Assembly: GCA_013214355.1 (NCBI GenBank)
Contig: JABSSL010000080.1
Span: 1-64,000 of the forward strand
DNA: 64,000 bases
Source: Saprospiraceae bacterium
Lineage (GTDB): Bacteria; Bacteroidota; Bacteroidia; Chitinophagales; Saprospiraceae
Direction of reading: 5' to 3'
Position numbers and translations under genes: made by a program. Under the pieces are notes generated by a model. It had not been told where the DNA came from and searched no databases. It saw only the letters and a program-made list of their open reading frames with translations. This document shows, piece by piece, positions 26,432-35,044 of the stretch (position 1 is its first letter; every line of letters starts with the position of its first letter).

Positions 26432-26542
26432 TATATACGGAGGCCCCAAGTAAAGCTGAAGGTGCCTCCGTATATATTCACCATTTAGTGGTTGAGAAAG
26501 GGTAGATTTAGGAGCCCACTTGTTACAGCAAGTGGGTTTTTT
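26432..26542 (+). ncRNA. Candidate small RNA: perfect 13-bp stem plus terminator
   Basis: TATATACGGAGGC (26432-26444) pairs perfectly with GCCTCCGTATATA (26464-26476) around a 19-base loop; 38 bases later CCCACTTG (26515-26522) pairs with CAAGTGGG (26529-26536) followed by six T. A stem followed by an intrinsic terminator with no plus-strand gene in front of it suggests a small RNA of about 110 bases or longer. It matches no RNA family I can recall. Confidence 0.4.
26515..26542 (+). terminator. Strong rho-independent terminator
   Basis: CCCACTTG / CAAGTGGG stem (8 bp, 6-base loop) followed directly by TTTTTTA. No recognised plus-strand gene precedes it within 1.1 kb; the gene before it (25431-26096) is on the other strand. 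Confidence 0.85.
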
Positions 26543-26685
26543 ACTATGCTGAAGTAGAGTTAAGCGATTTTGAATATCCCTACAGAAGTCAATCCAATCT
26601 ATCCATCCAGCCACGATCGAAACCTAAAGGATTTGTTGATCGCAACCCCATTTTACCAGATACCTATACTAAATCGAAAACAATC

Positions 26686-26946
26686 ATGGAACAAGAACAA
26701 TGGAGTATCTTCCCAAACCCCGCACAGGATTATCTGGAGGTTACCTTACCCATTTGGAAGGATGATCGAGCTACCTTACATTTATTCAATAGCTCCGGTA
26801 AAGCCGTCTTAGAAGAACATTTGGACGTCTTGAACGGCCAGTCACATTGGATGAGTCTGGCCAAGATAGCGGGAGGAATTTACTATTTGAAACTACAAAC
26901 TATCGAAGGACAACATCTGACTAAAAAGGTAATCGTAGACAAATAA
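26686..26946 (+). CDS. Orphan type IX secretion sorting domain (type A), possibly a gene remnant
   Basis: The 86-residue product consists of little else than a type A C-terminal sorting domain: WSIFPNPAQDYLEVTLP at the start, LHLFNSSGKAV in the middle, and GIYYLKLQ...KKVIVDK at the end. Such domains normally end a large exported protein with a signal peptide. Here there is no signal peptide and no cargo domain. The frame remains open back to 26512 without a usual start codon, which hints at the 3' end of a lost larger gene. A perfect palindromic terminator follows two bases after the stop. Confidence 0.7.
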   Translation: MEQEQWSIFPNPAQDYLEVTLPIWKDDRATLHLFNSSGKAVLEEHLDVLNGQSHWMSLAKIAGGIYYLKLQTIEGQHLTKKVIVDK

Positions 26947-26947
26947 A

Positions 26948-26974
26948 AGCGGCTCGTTCAATGAACGAGCCGCT
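26948..26974. terminator. Bidirectional terminator
   Basis: AGCGGCTCGTTCA (26948-26960) and TGAACGAGCCGCT (26962-26974) are exact complements over 13 bp. On the minus strand TTTTATTT follows, which suits termination of rny; on the plus strand CGGTATATTTT follows. Confidence 0.85.
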
Positions 26975-27002
26975 CGGTATATTTTGGAATCTTTTATTTC
27001 GT

Positions 27003-28685
27003 TTACCGGGCAAACGAAACCGCTCGTTTTTCACGAATCACAGTCACCTTAATCTGCCCAGGATATTGCATTTCATCCTGTATTTTCTGAGAAATCATGA
27101 AGGAAAGATCATCTGCGTGTTGATCCGTCACTTTCTCAGATTCTACGATTACGCGTAGTTCACGCCCAGCTTGCATCGCATAAGCCTTCTGCACGCCTTC
27201 ATGCGCCAAAGCCAGCTCTTCCAATTCGCCAATTCGCTTCAAGTAACTTTCAAGGATCTCTCTACGAGCACCAGGTCGGGCCCCTGAGATCGCATCACAA
27301 GCCTGTACGATTGGAGAGATGATATTATTCATTTCGATTTCATCGTGGTGAGCGCCTACCGCGTTACAAACCACTGCAGATTCTTTATGCTTCTCACAGA
27401 TTTTCATACCCAGGATAGCGTGTGACAACTCGCTTTCCTCTTCTGCAACTTTACCTAAATCGTGCAATAGACCCGCTCTCTTCGCTTGCTTGACCTGCTT
27501 AGGAGATAATCCTAGCTCTGCAGCCATGATAGCGCACAAGTGTGCTGTTTCGATGGAGTGCTTTAAGAGGTTCTGGCCATAGGAAGAGCGGAAACGCATT
27601 CGACCTACCATCTTCACTAGATAGGCATCTAGACCATGAAGATCTAATTCGATCACCGTTCTTTCTCCAATTTCTACGATCTGCTCATTCAACTGCTTGC
27701 GCGTCTTTGCTACCACCTCTTCTATACGAGCGGGGTGAATCCGGCCATCTGCCACCAAACGCTTCAAGGATAATCTACATACCTCTCTACGGATTGGATC
27801 AAAACTTGAGATCACAATCGCTTCCGGGGTATCGTCCACTACAATCTCAGCTCCGGTAGCCGCCTCTAGGGCTCTAATATTTCGACCTTCTCTACCAATG
27901 ATCTGTCCTTTCAAATCATCCGACTCAAGATTGAAAACGGATACCGTATTTTCAATGGTGTATTCAGCGCACATACGCTGGATACTTTGAATTACAATCT
28001 TCTTGGCATCTTTGTTAGCGGTCACTTTAGCCTGCTCAATTGTTTCCTTGATAATGGCCATTGCATCTGTTTCTGCTTTGGCTTTTACCGCCTCAAGTAA
28101 CTGCTCTTTGGCTTCTTGCTCAGATAACTTCGCTACTGTTTCTAAGGCTTTGATATGCTTCTCGTTCGCATTATCTAGCTCCTCTTTTTTCTTAGCTACA
28201 ATCTTCAACTGTGTATCCAAGTTTTCTCTAATGCGCTTAATATCGGCGTCTCTCTGCTCTACTTCTTGTCTTAGATTTTCTACGTCTTTGCGCTCTGCTT
28301 TGATCTTATCCAAACGGGGTTTCAATTCTGCCTCTTGGGCCTTAACCTCCATTTCTCTCTCCTTCATCGCCACCATATGATCCGTTTTACTTGACTCAAA
28401 CTCCATCTTTAGGCGAGAAAAACGTTCTTTAGCTTCCGCAATCTTCTTATTCTTGATCTTCTCATTGTGCAGTTCCGCCTTTTGCGACATATTTTCTGCC
28501 TTGGATTTGGCATCCTTAATGATCCGATCAGCTGAAACACGAGCCTCTTTAATCTGTTGGTCAGCTTTAGCATTCATCTCATCTACTCTCGACTGCTGCG
28601 CCTTCTTCCCGAACACATTGACAACGATATATCCTATAATAGCACCGACTACTAGTCCAATTAGTAATCCTGTTCCTATGTCCAT
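27003..28685 (-). CDS. rny: Ribonuclease Y
   Basis: A 560-residue membrane-anchored endoribonuclease that starts mRNA decay. It has the expected order: N-terminal membrane span (about 5-24, [20 protein letters not shown]), long coiled coil (about 30-225), KH RNA-binding domain (about 245-310, [19 protein letters not shown]) and HD catalytic domain (about 370-470) with [11 protein letters not shown] and AGLLHDLGK. Length is slightly above that of Firmicutes RNase Y because of the coiled coil. It follows zapA on the same strand after a 162-bp gap with a structured RNA candidate. Confidence 0.97.
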   Translation of the reverse strand: MDIGTGLLIGLVVGAIIGYIVVNVFGKKAQQSRVDEMNAKADQQIKEARVSADRIIKDAKSKAENMSQKAELHNEKIKNKKIAEAKERFSRLKMEFESSKTDHMVAMKEREMEVKAQEAELKPRLDKIKAERKDVENLRQEVEQRDADIKRIRENLDTQLKIVAKKKEELDNANEKHIKALETVAKLSEQEAKEQLLEAVKAKAETDAMAIIKETIEQAKVTANKDAKKIVIQSIQRMCAEYTIENTVSVFNLESDDLKGQIIGREGRNIRALEAATGAEIVVDDTPEAIVISSFDPIRREVCRLSLKRLVADGRIHPARIEEVVAKTRKQLNEQIVEIGERTVIELDLHGLDAYLVKMVGRMRFRSSYGQNLLKHSIETAHLCAIMAAELGLSPKQVKQAKRAGLLHDLGKVAEEESELSHAILGMKICEKHKESAVVCNAVGAHHDEIEMNNIISPIVQACDAISGARPGARREILESYLKRIGELEELALAHEGVQKAYAMQAGRELRVIVESEKVTDQHADDLSFMISQKIQDEMQYPGQIKVTVIREKRAVSFAR

Positions 28686-28727
28686 CTGTCATTCAGTTTA
28701 TATGATGAAATAATTATTTTCAAACAA

Positions 28728-28789
28728 GTCTAGTAAAAGTGTTCCCTATTACCGAGACCTAATGCTCCGTAAGCGCACACTTACTAGTC
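28728..28789 (-). ncRNA. Structured RNA candidate between zapA and rny (possible 6S RNA)
   Basis: The gap between zapA and rny folds as a long imperfect hairpin: CTAGTAA..GTGT (28730-28742) pairs with ACACTTACTAG (28777-28787), then an internal loop (28743-28748 against 28773-28776), then TTACCGAG (28749-28756) with CTCCGTAA (28765-28772), one mismatch. A stem with a central unpaired bubble is the form of 6S RNA, and the 6S gene sits beside zapA in many bacteria. The true ends are not clear; the bubble is small, so the name is tentative. Confidence 0.4.
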
Positions 28790-28847
28790 ATGCAAATCAA
28801 CTGGGCCTTTGCCCTAGTTTAGCTAATAATAAGACGGAAAAATGAGA

Positions 28848-29147
28848 TCAGGATAGCAGTTGATTGAGCAGCGAATCTAATTTGCTGAGTTTATCGTCAA
28901 TGCCATTAGAAGGGATAGAAGTTTGATTTTGTTGGGCTTTATGTAAGTCGACCGCATAAGTAAGAATAGCCATAGAAAGGCAATCCTGCTTATCTTTATT
29001 AGTGTAGGTCAACTGAAAACGATTTATCTTTTCGTTAACTTCTTTTACAATTCGCCGAATGGTTGCTTCATCCCCTTCTTTTACTTTCAAAGGGTAGGGG
29101 CGACCTGCGATCAATACGGTTATCTGTTTGGTTTCTTGCCCACTCAT
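28848..29147 (-). CDS. zapA: Cell division protein ZapA
   Basis: A 99-residue cytoplasmic protein that bundles FtsZ filaments. The N-terminal beta-alpha part reads ITVLIAGRPYPLKV and the middle helix holds DCLSMAILTYAVDLH, both typical of ZapA; a coiled C-terminal helix follows (KLSKLDSLLNQLL). Length is normal. The coiled-coil gene before it ends three bases upstream, so they are co-translated. Confidence 0.92.
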   Translation of the reverse strand: MSGQETKQITVLIAGRPYPLKVKEGDEATIRRIVKEVNEKINRFQLTYTNKDKQDCLSMAILTYAVDLHKAQQNQTSIPSNGIDDKLSKLDSLLNQLLS

Positions 29148-29150
29148 ACC

Positions 29151-29450
29151 CTAGGGATTGTTACTTAACCATTCAATACACTTATCTATTTCCTTAATGT
29201 ATTGATCCAATTGCTTTTTCAGCTGTTCTGAATCCGCTGTCTCACTCACATGCTGCGTATCCAACATCCCCTGCGTCTTATCCAATTTATTTTTCAACGT
29301 AAGAACCGCTCCTTTTTGTTTATCCAGATCGGTCTTTAGACGTTCATTTTCGGCTTTCAGGGAGTTGTTTTCTTCATTAAGGCGGTCCACCTTTTGGGCC
29401 AATTGCCTTATCTTCAATTCAATATTATCAATTTTTTCCGTAACCTGCAT
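29151..29450 (-). CDS. Coiled-coil protein upstream of zapA (ZapB-like?)
   Basis: A 99-residue protein if it starts at the ATG at 29450; a TTG at 29477 would add nine residues. Almost all of it (about 3-85) is heptad-rich coiled coil: KIDNIELKIRQLAQKVDRLN and following. A small coiled-coil gene in front of zapA is common in Bacteroidota, and a cell-division role beside ZapA is plausible, but it is not clearly homologous to ZapB. Confidence 0.8.
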   Translation of the reverse strand: MQVTEKIDNIELKIRQLAQKVDRLNEENNSLKAENERLKTDLDKQKGAVLTLKNKLDKTQGMLDTQHVSETADSEQLKKQLDQYIKEIDKCIEWLSNNP

Positions 29451-29617
29451 GGGATCACCGTTGTTTCTGGGACTCAAATCAGGAATAGAATAGGAGAGTG
29501 TCGGATTACTAAAGTCGGTACTTTATTATATAGCTTTGTACTGCAACCCTCAATTCCCTGTCTTCTATTGATCGTTCTATGCCACTTTCCATCTCTCCGG
29601 TAAATGCTTATTCCTCT

Positions 29618-32059
29618 TTATCTAATGGTAGCTCCCAGTTGTGCTTCACAAGCTTTAATGAGCTTTTGCATTACCTTATCGATCTCCTTATCCACCAAAG
29701 TTTTGGTTGGATCTTCGAAAACAAAACTCACGGCATAGGACTTTTTGTCTTGCCCCAGTTGGTCCTCATTGATATAAACATCAAAGAGGTTGATGTCTTT
29801 TATTAGTTTCTTGCCACTTTTGGCAGCAATTGCTGCAATATCACTAAATTTTACCGAATTATCAACCACCAAGGCCAAATCCCTACGCATCCCGGGGAAC
29901 TTGTTAAGCTCCTCAACTTCAATCTTATGCTTACGCAAAGCCTTGATAATGAGGTCCCAATTGAATTCGGCATAGAAGACCTTATTTTTGATCCCCATCT
30001 TCTTGGTGATCTTACTGCTTATTTGGCCAAATGTTACAACAGATTGGGGTCCACGATGATATTTTAGTCCATAACTGAAGGGTTCATCCTGTACAGCAGA
30101 GGTTTGGAAGCTACTCATTCCTATTCGATCCAACACTTTGCTCACCATAGCTTTTAGAGAAAAGAAAGTTACCTCTCCGCCTTCCTTATTCAACCAACTT
30201 TCCCCATAATTTTGTCCCGTCAAGAATAAGCTAAGATGATTCTGTTCTTGGTACTTATCTTCTTTTTTGCGATAGCTTCGGCCGAATTCAAAAAGCTTTA
30301 GATCACTTTCCTTACGGTTCTGGTTATGCAAAATGGCCTCCAAACCACTTACCAACATAGTTGGCCTCATGATATCCAAATGTACATTGGAGGTATTGTT
30401 GACATATACCAATTCCTCAGCTGGCACATGGGTTAGCATATCTTTGTAGTAGCGAGATTCACTTAGTGACAGCGCCATAATCTCGTTGCACCCACTTCCG
30501 ACCAACATATCACTGATACGATCTCTTATGAGGTTCGGATCTGGTTGTTGAGAGAATACTACCGCATTGCGGAAATGAGTAGGTAATGGCACGTTATTGA
30601 ATCCGTAAATTCTGAGAATCTCTTCAATAACATCCGCTGGACGTGTCACATCTGCTTTATTGGTGGGAACAGCTACTGTGAAAGTGGCGGCAGTCTCTCG
30701 CACCAAGGGCATGGCCATAGCCGCTAAAATCTCCTTCACTTTATCTTTAGACAAGTCCACCCCAATCAAGCGATTGACATGCTGATAATTCACTTCTACT
30801 TCTACGGGCGAAATGGGGCTTGGGTAAATATCAATGATATCGGAAGCCAACTCACCATCCCCCAACTCTTTAATCAACAGAGCCGCTCGCTTCAAAGCGT
30901 CTACGGTTATGCTTGGATCACTACCCTTTTCAAAAACTTTAGCCGCATCTGTACGCAAATTGTGTCGCATACTGCTTCGACGAATAGATTTGGCATTGAA
31001 ATGAGCCGCTTCCAAGAAAATGTGACTTGTGTTATCCTTTACCCCTGAGTTAATTCCTCCAAATACACCACCAATACACATCCCTTTGGACGCTCCATCG
31101 CAAATCATAAGATCCTCTGCATCTAATTTTCTTTCTACCTCATCCAAAGAAAGGAAAGCCGTACCGGCAGGAAGGGTTTTTACAATAACTTTATGGTCAG
31201 TGATCTTATCGTAATCAAAGGCGTGCAAAGGCTGGCCATACTCATGCAGCACAAAATTAGTGATATCGACGATGTTGTTAATTGGTCGCACATCCACCGC
31301 CAGCAATCGTTTCTTCAACCAATCTGGCGACTCTTTGATCGTCACATTCTTGATAGTGATGCCGGAATATCGTGGACAGGCTTCGGTGTTCTCAACTACC
31401 ACCTCAACCGGCATGTCTGTACTATCTATGGTGAATTTCGATGTATCTGGTAACTTGATTTCTACATCTAAGCCTTTGCTAATCTTTAGAGCAGCAGCCA
31501 AGTCTTTTGCAACTCCCAAGTGATTAGTCGCATCCGAGCGGTTTGGTGTCAAGCCAATATCGTAGACGTAGTCTGTCTCTAATTGAAAATAATCTCTAGC
31601 TGCGGTACCTACTGCAGTCTCCGCTGGCAATACTAGGATACCTTCATGACTCTGGCCAATTCCCAACTCATCCTCCGCGCAAATCATTCCAAAAGAAACC
31701 TCTCCTCTAATCTTACCCTTTTTGATAGTTAATGGATCCCCTTCGGTCGGATGTAAAGTGGTTCCTACCGTAGCCACCAATACTTTTTGTCCTGCGGCTA
31801 CATTGGGCGCGCCACATACAATTTGTACAGGCTCCCCTGCCCCGATATCCACCTTGGTTAAGGACAAGCGATCTGCGTTGGGGTGTTGGCCACATTCTTG
31901 CACATGCCCTACTACTACGCCCGCCAGTCCACCTGGAATACTTTCCACTTCCTCCATACCTTCTACCTCTAGTCCAATCGCAGTTAAAGTCTCCGATAAT
32001 TCATCGGGGCTCAACTCGATATCCATATAATCTTTCAGCCAATTGAGAGATACCTTCAT
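29618..32059 (-). CDS. pheT: Phenylalanine-tRNA ligase beta subunit
   Basis: An 813-residue subunit of the alpha2beta2 phenylalanyl-tRNA synthetase, which charges tRNA-Phe. The ATG at 32059 (MKVSLNWLKDYMDIEL) is the family's standard start; upstream ATGs precede unrelated residues. Domains in order: tRNA-binding EMAP-like domain (about 40-150, VVVGHVQECGQHPNADRLSL), B3/B4 editing domain (about 210-385), B5 domain (about 405-480), catalytic-like core, and ferredoxin-fold anticodon-binding domain at the end (about 715-813, KFPGMRRDLALVVD). Length is normal for bacteria. Confidence 0.97.
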   Translation of the reverse strand: MKVSLNWLKDYMDIELSPDELSETLTAIGLEVEGMEEVESIPGGLAGVVVGHVQECGQHPNADRLSLTKVDIGAGEPVQIVCGAPNVAAGQKVLVATVGTTLHPTEGDPLTIKKGKIRGEVSFGMICAEDELGIGQSHEGILVLPAETAVGTAARDYFQLETDYVYDIGLTPNRSDATNHLGVAKDLAAALKISKGLDVEIKLPDTSKFTIDSTDMPVEVVVENTEACPRYSGITIKNVTIKESPDWLKKRLLAVDVRPINNIVDITNFVLHEYGQPLHAFDYDKITDHKVIVKTLPAGTAFLSLDEVERKLDAEDLMICDGASKGMCIGGVFGGINSGVKDNTSHIFLEAAHFNAKSIRRSSMRHNLRTDAAKVFEKGSDPSITVDALKRAALLIKELGDGELASDIIDIYPSPISPVEVEVNYQHVNRLIGVDLSKDKVKEILAAMAMPLVRETAATFTVAVPTNKADVTRPADVIEEILRIYGFNNVPLPTHFRNAVVFSQQPDPNLIRDRISDMLVGSGCNEIMALSLSESRYYKDMLTHVPAEELVYVNNTSNVHLDIMRPTMLVSGLEAILHNQNRKESDLKLFEFGRSYRKKEDKYQEQNHLSLFLTGQNYGESWLNKEGGEVTFFSLKAMVSKVLDRIGMSSFQTSAVQDEPFSYGLKYHRGPQSVVTFGQISSKITKKMGIKNKVFYAEFNWDLIIKALRKHKIEVEELNKFPGMRRDLALVVDNSVKFSDIAAIAAKSGKKLIKDINLFDVYINEDQLGQDKKSYAVSFVFEDPTKTLVDKEIDKVMQKLIKACEAQLGATIR

Positions 32060-32212
32060 ATTATGTCCGTATTTGAAAGCGCAAAGATAGCTATTTGCAG
32101 TAAGTCGAAAAGGAAAAGTAGATATAAAGATCATGAGACCTATACATCTACTCCGCCATATATGCTGAACTGGCATAACGGCACAAAAGTTCCTCAATGT
32201 TGCTAGAACGGC

Positions 32213-32632
32213 TTAACTCATTCTCTCCACCAGTTTAAAGCGTTTCGCAAAGACATCAACTTTGTCTCGGCCATTGGGTAGATAAGCCTTTATTTGCTTG
32301 AACTCAAAGGAGTCTCCAGGTTTTAACTTAGCCAAACTTTCTCGCATCTCGGAACTCAGCTCATTGGAGTTATTTACCTGAAACATAGTCCGTTTTCCAT
32401 TCTGGTAGACATTCAGTCGAAAACTAAAGATCTGTGAGCCCTTGGCGCAGCCTGCGACTTCCAGGACACAAGCCGATTGCAAAGTTTTGACGGTCAGCTC
32501 TCCACCCATTTTATTGGCAAACACTAGGTAAGCCCCACCGAAGTCTTTAGCTAAGTTGGCCTCCGTAGCGGAAGAAAATGGCACCAATAGAATGCAAAAA
32601 AGTAAAGAGGTAAAAACAGATTGCTTTTTCAT
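32213..32632 (-). CDS. Small exported protein, weakly like the GldM C-terminal part
   Basis: A 139-residue protein; the start at 32632 opens the signal peptide (MKKQSVFTSLLFCILLVPFSSA). The mature part has GELTVKTLQSACVLEVAG and a closing GDSFEFKQIKAYLPNGRDKV pattern that resembles the beta domains at the end of GldM of the gliding/type IX motor. The similarity is only by eye and this protein is far shorter than GldM. It is divergent from the LytS/LytTR pair at 32816. Confidence 0.65.
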   Translation of the reverse strand: MKKQSVFTSLLFCILLVPFSSATEANLAKDFGGAYLVFANKMGGELTVKTLQSACVLEVAGCAKGSQIFSFRLNVYQNGKRTMFQVNNSNELSSEMRESLAKLKPGDSFEFKQIKAYLPNGRDKVDVFAKRFKLVERMS

Positions 32633-32815
32633 AATGATCTGATTAATGAGAAAATGGTGATTTCTCATTGAATATAGCCCCTACGATCTTTCGCTTTCCA
32701 CAAAGAAGACCAAGTAGCTCTGACGGTATAAGAACACCCCATTCCTCCAATTTCGGTCGTTAGACATCTGAAAACCCTTGTTGCTCTACTATCCTGTTCG
32801 CTTTGGGCAGAATTC

Positions 32816-33883
32816 TTGTATTTTCAAGGTGTGGCTAAAGGACAAAAACTGCGATTTTCCAGTGGGCTTCGCCTACAATTCTTCTTCTGGGGGCTATACC
32901 TTGTTTCGGAGTATTTAGCCAATCTCATGCATATTCCTAGTGGAGAGGAGCTCCAGTTCTTGAATTCCGTTCTGCTATCTCTTCCTGCCTTGTTGTTAGC
33001 CACCTATATCTTGGTCCGCTTTGGCGTTCCGCATTTATTACAAGCCAACCGATGGATTGTATTTACTTTGCTCGCGTTGGGGTTAGCCATATTCCTCTTT
33101 TATGCACGTCTAAAATGGCTAACCTTGATTCAATACCTCGAGCACCACAAGATTTTTCAAATCCCCGCTTCTAAAGTCCTCAAAAATGTCATTAGAGACT
33201 ATGCTACCGTTGCCTTAGCAGTCTGTTTTTATATCATTAATGATTACCGAGTGAAGCAATCGCTAAATGAAAAACTGATTAAGTCTAAGGCGGAAGCTGA
33301 AATCAAGCTCTTGAAAGGACAACTACATCCACACTTCCTTTTCAATTCCTTGAATAACATCTACAGTCTCGCCTTGCTCAAATCGGAACACACTGCTGAT
33401 AGTATCCTGAAACTCACCGATCTTTTGGACTACTTAGTCTATCGAGCTAATCTAGCATCAGTTCTGCTGGAGAAAGAAGTACAACTACTGGAGAATTATA
33501 TAGGTCTGGAAAAACTGAGATACGGTGAGCACCTGAAAGTAAGCATGGATTTAGAGCAAGTCACGGATGGCGTCATGGTCGCCCCCTTGATTTTGTTGCC
33601 TTTTGCGGAGAACTGCTTCAAGCATGGTGGCCCTGGTAAAGATGGCGATTTTGTCATTCAGCTCTTCCTGAAAGCCAACCAAAATCAACTCCTCTTTTCC
33701 CTTAAGAATACTAAAAAACTAAGGCCTGTTGAGCGAACCACTGCCGGAGGGGTCGGATTACAAAACCTTCGAGAAAGACTACAGCTCATTTACCCCCATC
33801 AACACCAACTTATTATTACCGACGCTGTGGATACTTACCTGGTTGAATTAACCATAAAATTGAACGCCAATGGGAAAATATAA
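32816..33883 (+). CDS. LytS-type sensor histidine kinase
   Basis: About 355 residues with four membrane spans (about 18-36, 45-63, 75-95, 125-145) and a cytoplasmic kinase part. The phospho-accepting histidine is H173 in QLHPHFLFNSLN; the ATP-binding end has ENCFKHGG and GGVGLQNLRERL. No N-terminal sensor domain beyond the membrane part is visible. The start is uncertain: the longest reading begins with TTG at 32816, a GTG lies five codons further in. The regulator gene overlaps its end by 14 bases. Confidence 0.9.
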   Translation: MYFQGVAKGQKLRFSSGLRLQFFFWGLYLVSEYLANLMHIPSGEELQFLNSVLLSLPALLLATYILVRFGVPHLLQANRWIVFTLLALGLAIFLFYARLKWLTLIQYLEHHKIFQIPASKVLKNVIRDYATVALAVCFYIINDYRVKQSLNEKLIKSKAEAEIKLLKGQLHPHFLFNSLNNIYSLALLKSEHTADSILKLTDLLDYLVYRANLASVLLEKEVQLLENYIGLEKLRYGEHLKVSMDLEQVTDGVMVAPLILLPFAENCFKHGGPGKDGDFVIQLFLKANQNQLLFSLKNTKKLRPVERTTAGGVGLQNLRERLQLIYPHQHQLIITDAVDTYLVELTIKLNANGKI

Positions 33884-34565
33884 GTGCTATATTTTGGACG
33901 ATGAGCCCCTCGCTATCAAAGTCATTGAACAACACCTTAACAAATTCCAAGCATTTGAAATTTGTGGATCATCCACCGCTCCCTTGGCTGCTTTACCCGC
34001 GATCAAATCCATGAAGCCAGACCTTCTATTTCTAGATATCAAAATGCCAGATATTACGGGGCTGGACTTAATCGAAATTTTACATTTCAAACCCGCCATC
34101 GTCCTAACTACGGCCTTTAGAGATTTTGCGGTGGAAGGCTTTGAGCTAAATATAATGGACTACCTCGTGAAGCCCATCCCTTTCAAGCGATTTGTCAAAA
34201 CCATTGAAAAGTTCTTAGCCCAACAACCTAGTAAGGATGCTGGCGAGCCCAATGCGGAGGATGGTTTGTTTGTAAAAGCAGATCGCAAGCGGGTGAGGAT
34301 TTTATTCCAGGATATTTTATACGTAGAGGGCGTGAAAGACTATGTCAAGATCGTCCTCAAAGATAAAACGATCTTGACTAAAGTATCTATTGGCAACTTC
34401 CAAAAACAATTGCCCGACCCTACGTTTATACGTATCCACAAGTCCTACATTGTAGCCAAGGACAAAATCACCGCCTATACCGCTACTGACGTAGAGCTAG
34501 ATCGCAAGGAAATACCCATTGGGAGAATGTACAAGGAGAGTTTCTCACAAAGGATGGGCAATTAG
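33870..34565 (+). CDS. LytTR response regulator
   Basis: A 231-residue regulator with a receiver domain (phospho-acceptor D56 in LLFLDIKMP) and a LytTR DNA-binding domain (about 130-228, VEGVKDYVKIVL, IRIHKSYIVAKDKI). The 14-base overlap with the kinase gene ensures coupled translation. It ends 13 bp before the convergent SnoaL-like gene with no clear terminator. Confidence 0.95.
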   Translation: MGKYKCYILDDEPLAIKVIEQHLNKFQAFEICGSSTAPLAALPAIKSMKPDLLFLDIKMPDITGLDLIEILHFKPAIVLTTAFRDFAVEGFELNIMDYLVKPIPFKRFVKTIEKFLAQQPSKDAGEPNAEDGLFVKADRKRVRILFQDILYVEGVKDYVKIVLKDKTILTKVSIGNFQKQLPDPTFIRIHKSYIVAKDKITAYTATDVELDRKEIPIGRMYKESFSQRMGN

Positions 34566-34578
34566 ATTCCCTCTTCGT

Positions 34579-34932
34579 TTAAAAATAGAATTGTTCCGAA
34601 ATGACCTTGCCTTCAGCAACTTGATACACACAGATTTCTTTGGCATGAACTCGGTTCCCGTCCTTGTAGGTAACGTCCATACTCATAGCGACGCTAAAGA
34701 AGTCTCCGGCAATTAATGGGTCAGATACCGTTACTCCATGCCATTGTTCAATCATTTCATTAAGCTGGGCTCCTTTCTGTAATATACCCGCTTTACCCTC
34801 AACTCGTTGAATAGGAGCGCTATCGGGCTCAATGCTTACTGCATGATCTGCATACAGGGTTTCAACAGCTTGTTTATTTTGTCCTTTTCTACAAAAATCT
34901 ACTAAAGACTGAGCGACTTCAGTTGTACTCAT
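34579..34932 (-). CDS. SnoaL-like (NTF2-fold) protein
   Basis: A 117-residue soluble protein; the ATG at 34932 (MSTTEVAQSLVDFCRKGQ) is preferred to one ten codons upstream. The layout fits the SnoaL/NTF2 fold: N-terminal helices with AVETLYADHAVSIEP, then KAGILQKGAQLNEMIEQWHG and antiparallel strands ending KEICVYQVAEGKV. Members bind small ligands or act as isomerases and cyclases; no specific role can be given. Confidence 0.82.
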   Translation of the reverse strand: MSTTEVAQSLVDFCRKGQNKQAVETLYADHAVSIEPDSAPIQRVEGKAGILQKGAQLNEMIEQWHGVTVSDPLIAGDFFSVAMSMDVTYKDGNRVHAKEICVYQVAEGKVISEQFYF

Positions 34933-35044
34933 GATGGGATATTTAAATGAATAATACCCCAAATATGCTGGACCTATGAAGCTAAAGGCAAGAGGTGACT
35001 TTTTTGTCCGTTACTAACCTTTTGGAAAGTGTGGCTGGTAAATG

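Larger units (their letters stand above)
26097..26685. other. 589-bp mostly non-coding region with promoter-like box and hairpins
   Basis: No convincing protein gene lies here. It contains a -7-like box TACTTTTG (26294-26301), a 13-bp inverted repeat (26432-26476) and a strong terminator (26515-26542). A 19-codon open frame begins at 26312 but has no family resemblance. The frame of the sorting-domain gene stays open upstream from 26512 to 26685 but has no ATG, GTG or TTG in it. Confidence 0.6.

Noticed and set aside
28003-28380. A 125-codon open frame opposite rny.
   Set aside because: It is antisense to the coiled-coil part of RNase Y; its serine/leucine/alanine-rich content is the mirror of Glu/Lys/Ala codons.
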